DNA of 64,000 bases from NCBI GenBank assembly GCA_944376715.1, contig CALWDO010000009.1, positions 1 to 64,000 on the forward strand, written 5' to 3'. Both the position numbers and the translations under genes were made by a program. The notes beneath the pieces are model-generated. The model made no database searches, was not told the DNA's origin, and was given only the letters and a program-made list of their open reading frames with translations. The stretch comes from an uncultured Lachnoclostridium sp. (GTDB lineage Bacteria; Bacillota; Clostridia; Lachnospirales; Lachnospiraceae). The stretch's first letter is position 1. Every line of letters begins with the position of its first letter. Positions 60,637 through 64,000 of this stretch are shown here, piece after piece.

Positions 60637-61176
60637 TTAAGAGGCGGTACTGTTTTTGGGAATGTACAGTTTTGAAAGATCTGCGCCTTCCAGCTTCAGA
60701 AGCTGGATTTTAAGATCGATACCGCCGGCGTATCCGGTCAGGCTCCCGTCTGTTCCTACTACACGGTGGCAGGGAATGATGATGCTGATGGGATTATGCG
60801 CGACTGCTCCGCCTGCCGCCTGGGCGGACATGGTGCTGCGGTTCAGCTGTTTTGCCGCTTCCCGCGCGAGCGCTCCGTAAGTGGTTGTCTCTCCATAGGG
60901 GATCCGGCAGAGCAGTTGCCAGATTGTCTGGCGAAAAGGACTTCCGGCCGGATGCAGGACGAGTTCTCCGATATCCGGTTTTTTGCCGGCGAAATACCGC
61001 TCCAGCCAGTCACGGGCGGACCGGAAGACTGCAAGATCGTCATTTTTCTCTATTAAATCCCGGGAGGTGGACAGAAAATATTTTTGTCCTTCGATCCACA
61101 GTCCTGTCAGCGCTTCACCGTCAGAGGTCAGAGTCAATGTGCCTGCAGGAGACGGGCAGGTGGTCAGATAGTTCAT
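60637..61176 (-). CDS. ogt: Methylated-DNA-protein-cysteine methyltransferase
   Basis: A 179-residue suicide repair protein. The acceptor Cys is in IIIPCHRVVG, with the helix-turn-helix and Arg finger region YGETTTYGALAREAAK upstream. It transfers alkyl groups from O6-alkylguanine to itself. It is the first gene of the leftward ogt-tag pair and divergent from carB; a long AT-rich inverted repeat lies in the shared upstream region. Confidence 0.93.
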   Translation of the reverse strand: MNYLTTCPSPAGTLTLTSDGEALTGLWIEGQKYFLSTSRDLIEKNDDLAVFRSARDWLERYFAGKKPDIGELVLHPAGSPFRQTIWQLLCRIPYGETTTYGALAREAAKQLNRSTMSAQAAGGAVAHNPISIIIPCHRVVGTDGSLTGYAGGIDLKIQLLKLEGADLSKLYIPKNSTAS

Positions 61177-61199
61177 ATCGATGTTCTCTCTTTTCTTTG

Positions 61200-61255
61200 C
61201 GGATTATGAAAATAAAACAGAATGATTGTCTGCTGATTTATTTTATCATAATCCG
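61200..61255. repeat. Long inverted repeat between ogt and carB
   Basis: GGATTATGAAAATAAAA and TTTATTTTATCATAATCC form arms of about 17 bases around an 18-base loop, with one bulge. It lies between divergent genes, so it is unlikely to be a simple terminator. It could be an operator or an old terminator stem. Confidence 0.5.
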
Positions 61256-61306
61256 GCAGGTAAGGGAACCGGCGAAAAACTTCTTTCCCTTTTGTTTGTT
61301 CTCCAT

Positions 61307-61312
61307 TATAAT
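61307..61312 (+). promoter_or_regulatory. Possible carB -10 box
   Basis: TATAAT, 37 bases before the carB start. The corresponding -35 region (TTTCCC) is poor. Confidence 0.4.
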
Positions 61313-61349
61313 GATGACAGAGTATTAACTACTATATCAGGAGGGGAAT

Positions 61350-64000
61350 ATGCCAAAGAGAACAGATATTCACAAAGTACTGATCATTGGATCCGGGCCT
61401 ATTATTATCGGACAGGCCTGTGAGTTTGACTACTCCGGTACACAGGCGTGTAAAGCGCTGCGGAAGCTGGGGTATGAGATTGTATTGGTCAACTCCAATC
61501 CGGCCACGATCATGACGGATCCGGAGACGGCGGATGTGACCTACATTGAGCCGCTGAATGTGGAACGCCTGGAACAGATTATCGACAAGGAGCGTCCGGA
61601 CGCGCTTCTGCCGAATCTGGGAGGACAGTCCGGGCTGAACCTTTGCGCAGAACTGGCAAAGGCAGGGATTTTGGAAAAATACCATGTGCAGGTGATCGGG
61701 GTCCAGGTGGATGCCATCGAACGCGGCGAAGACCGGATCGAGTTTAAGAATTCCATGAATGCGCTGGGCATCGAGATGGCCAGAAGCGAGGTGGCGTACA
61801 GTGTGGACGAGGCGCTGGCCATCGCGGATAAACTGGGGTATCCGGTGGTACTGCGCCCGGCTTACACCATGGGCGGCGCCGGAGGCGGACTGGTATACAA
61901 TAAGGAAGAGCTGAAAACAGTATGCGCCAGAGGTCTGCAGGCCAGCCTGGTAGGACAGGTACTTGTGGAAGAATCGATCCTTGGCTGGGAAGAACTGGAA
62001 CTGGAGATTGTCCGTGACGCGGACAACAATATGATTACCGTATGTTTCATAGAGAACATCGATCCCATGGGAGTCCACACAGGAGACTCCTTCTGTTCCG
62101 CGCCTATGCTGACCATATCGGAAGAAGTCCAGAAGCGTCTGCAGGAGCAGGCTTACAAGATCGTGGAATCTGTGCAGGTGATCGGCGGGACGAATGTTCA
62201 GTTCGCACATGATCCGGTCAGCGACCGGATCGTGGTGATTGAGATCAATCCGCGCACTTCCCGTTCTTCCGCGCTGGCTTCCAAGGCGACCGGATTCCCC
62301 ATCGCCCTGGTATCGGCTATGCTCGCGGCGGGCTTAAGGCTCAGCGAGATCCCATGCGGCAAATACGGTACTCTGGATAAATATGTGCCGGACGGCGATT
62401 ATGTGGTGATCAAATTCGCCCGCTGGGCATTTGAAAAATTCAAGGGTGTGGAAGACAAGCTGGGAACACAGATGCGTGCGGTCGGCGAGGTCATGAGCAT
62501 TGGAAAAACCTATAAAGAGGCGTTCCAGAAAGCGATCCGCAGCCTGGAGACCGGACGCTACGGACTGGGCTATGCAAAAAATTATCACAGCATGACAAAA
62601 GAAGAGCTGCTGCGTCTTCTGACTACTCCATGCAGCGACCGGCATTTTATCATGTATGAGGCACTGCGCAAGGGTGCGTCGGTGGAGGAGATCCATCAGC
62701 TGACCAAGGTGAAGGACTGGTTCATCCGGCAGATGAAAGAACTGGTGGAAGAGGAAGAGACGCTGCTGGAATATAAAGGCGGGCTTCCTGCGGACGAGGT
62801 GCTGGCAGCCGCCAAAAAGGATGGCTTTTCGGACAAATATCTGAGCCAGATCCTGGAGATCCCGGAGGACCGGGTGCGGGAACGCCGCATCGCCATCGGG
62901 GTGGAAGAGAACTGGGAAGGGGTTCATGTGAGCGGCACTCCCGACAGCGCGTATTATTATTCGACGTATAACGGAGAGGATAAGAACCCGATCCATACCG
63001 ATAAGCCGAAGATCATGATTCTGGGCGGAGGACCCAACCGGATCGGACAGGGCATTGAATTCGATTACTGCTGCGTCCATGCGGCGCTGTCGCTGAAGAA
63101 GCTGGGATTCGAGACGATTATTGTGAACTGTAATCCGGAGACTGTATCCACGGATTATGATACATCGGACAAGCTGTATTTTGAGCCGCTGACTCTGGAA
63201 GACGTGCTGAGTATTTATAAGAAAGAAAAACCGGCAGGCGTAATCGCCCAGTTTGGAGGGCAGACTCCTCTGAACCTGGCTTCGGAGCTGGAGAAAAACG
63301 GCGTCAGGATCCTGGGAACGCCGCCTGCGGTGATCGATCTGGCAGAGGACAGAGATCTGTTCCGGGAGATGATGGAAAAACTGGGAATTCCCATGCCTGA
63401 ATCCGGTATGGCGACGACTGTGGAGGAGGCGCTGGCTATCGCAGGAAGGATCGGATATCCGGTAATGGTGCGCCCTTCTTACGTGCTGGGCGGACGGGGT
63501 ATGGAAGTGGTCTATGACGATGAGAGTATGACGGAATACATGAAGGCAGCTGTGGGCGTGACTCCGGACCGCCCGATCCTCATCGACCGTTTCCTGAACC
63601 ACGCGCTGGAGTGCGAGGCGGACGCTATCAGCGACGGCACGCACGCGTTTGTCCCGGCTGTGATGGAGCACATCGAGCTGGCGGGCATTCATTCAGGAGA
63701 TTCTGCCTGCATTATCCCTTCTGTACATATTTCCGCAGAAAATGTGGAAACCATCAAAGAGTATACGAGAAAGATCGCTGAGGAGATGCATGTCAGAGGG
63801 CTCATGAATATGCAGTACGCCATTGAGAACGGAAAAGTGTACGTGCTGGAAGCCAATCCCAGAGCATCCCGTACGGTGCCCCTGGTTTCCAAGGTCTGCA
63901 ATATCCGGATGGTGCCGCTGGCGGTGGATATCATCACATCGGAGCTGACGGGAAGACCGTCGCCGGTACCGGAATTAAAAGAGCAGGAGATTCCTTATTA
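61350..64000 (+). CDS. carB: Carbamoyl-phosphate synthase large subunit (3'-truncated by window end)
   Basis: The first 883 codons of CarB (about 1060-1070 expected) are present. The first ATP-grasp half has GSGPIIIGQACEFDYSG, LPNLGGQSGLNL and the ATP loop RPAYTMGGAGGG. The second half begins near residue 550 with ILGGGPNRIGQGIEFDYC, QFGGQTPLNL and RPSYVLGGRGM. The missing end would hold the allosteric MGS-like domain. It makes carbamoyl phosphate for pyrimidines and arginine. AGGAGGGG precedes the ATG. The small subunit carA is not upstream: the preceding gene is divergent ogt. Confidence 0.96.
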   Translation, partial: MPKRTDIHKVLIIGSGPIIIGQACEFDYSGTQACKALRKLGYEIVLVNSNPATIMTDPETADVTYIEPLNVERLEQIIDKERPDALLPNLGGQSGLNLCAELAKAGILEKYHVQVIGVQVDAIERGEDRIEFKNSMNALGIEMARSEVAYSVDEALAIADKLGYPVVLRPAYTMGGAGGGLVYNKEELKTVCARGLQASLVGQVLVEESILGWEELELEIVRDADNNMITVCFIENIDPMGVHTGDSFCSAPMLTISEEVQKRLQEQAYKIVESVQVIGGTNVQFAHDPVSDRIVVIEINPRTSRSSALASKATGFPIALVSAMLAAGLRLSEIPCGKYGTLDKYVPDGDYVVIKFARWAFEKFKGVEDKLGTQMRAVGEVMSIGKTYKEAFQKAIRSLETGRYGLGYAKNYHSMTKEELLRLLTTPCSDRHFIMYEALRKGASVEEIHQLTKVKDWFIRQMKELVEEEETLLEYKGGLPADEVLAAAKKDGFSDKYLSQILEIPEDRVRERRIAIGVEENWEGVHVSGTPDSAYYYSTYNGEDKNPIHTDKPKIMILGGGPNRIGQGIEFDYCCVHAALSLKKLGFETIIVNCNPETVSTDYDTSDKLYFEPLTLEDVLSIYKKEKPAGVIAQFGGQTPLNLASELEKNGVRILGTPPAVIDLAEDRDLFREMMEKLGIPMPESGMATTVEEALAIAGRIGYPVMVRPSYVLGGRGMEVVYDDESMTEYMKAAVGVTPDRPILIDRFLNHALECEADAISDGTHAFVPAVMEHIELAGIHSGDSACIIPSVHISAENVETIKEYTRKIAEEMHVRGLMNMQYAIENGKVYVLEANPRASRTVPLVSKVCNIRMVPLAVDIITSELTGRPSPVPELKEQEIPY

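Noticed and set aside
62334..63692. A 452-residue open frame on the minus strand
   Set aside because: It is antisense to carB; long shadow frames are expected in this GC range.
1..64000. CRISPR array, tRNA genes, rRNA genes or prophage
   Set aside because: I saw no regularly spaced direct repeats, no cloverleaf or CCA-type tRNA signatures, no rRNA blocks and no phage structural genes; rnpB is the only structured RNA gene I could support.

Overview
The window is chromosomal DNA of an anaerobic Firmicute, most likely a Lachnospiraceae-type Clostridium. The evidence is a GlgC/GlgD pair, a dgt-dnaG-rpoD macromolecular-synthesis operon, ferredoxin-type aldo/keto reductase, ECF sigma/anti-sigma genes of the clostridial type, class A RNase P RNA, strong AGGAGG ribosome sites and consensus sigma-A promoters. 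The dominant feature is a molybdenum-hydroxylase locus of roughly 19 kb (about 2.7-22.3 kb).

Left edge (1-1830): a scarred mobile-element remnant. A short mobilization-type ORF and a sigma/anti-sigma pair run leftwards. The sigma gene has lost its region 2 exactly where the C-terminal tail of an FtsH protease gene begins on the other strand, so two broken genes abut at about 1630-1640.

Molybdenum region (2.7-22.3 kb): a single-subunit molybdopterin/2Fe-2S aldehyde oxidoreductase (Mop type) is followed by a tightly overlapped set of accessory genes: a dicluster redox protein, a two-CxxC mini-protein, a methyltransferase, a C-GCAxxG-C-C protein, a MobA-like/HD fusion, a class V aminotransferase fold, an unknown 92-aa protein, a TrsS-like radical SAM enzyme and a PaaK-like adenylating enzyme. 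After these come a ModE-like regulator, ModABC, a MOSC-MogA fusion, a MoeA-like protein and, beyond one inverted gene, XdhC. The order parallels the Desulfovibrio vulgaris DVU1559-DVU1551 neighbourhood as I remember it. The biochemistry of most accessory members is unknown to me, and this is the best candidate for an undescribed system here.

Core and metabolism (22.4-32.2 kb): a GH13 debranching-enzyme homologue with its catalytic Asp residues replaced by Asn, a DUF5662-type protein, then dgt-dnaG-rpoD-trmK-nif3-like-nucleoside kinase as one operon.

AT-rich insert (32.2-39.2 kb): a DeoR regulator, an alkaline-phosphatase-superfamily enzyme, a four-gene ABC importer and an organophosphate-type MFS carrier, flanked by terminators. 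Its composition differs from the neighbourhood, and it probably imports and cleaves a phospho- or phosphono-compound.

Efflux and peptide-stress region (39.2-57.6 kb): a TetR-controlled ABC/MFS efflux set with two matching operators, a shrunken FtsX permease, an acetyltransferase, a MATE pump, PAP2, rnpB-xth, a membrane zinc-ribbon protein, thioredoxin, glgCD, and a complete two-component/ABC/FtsX module. TTACA-N4-TGTAA-type palindromes before the response regulator, before the ABC-FtsX pair and before the distant shrunken FtsX suggest one regulon.

Right edge (57.6-64 kb): aldo/keto reductase, an autoregulated MarR/cytidylate-kinase-like pair, two alkylation-repair genes (tag, ogt) and carB, which runs off the window end.
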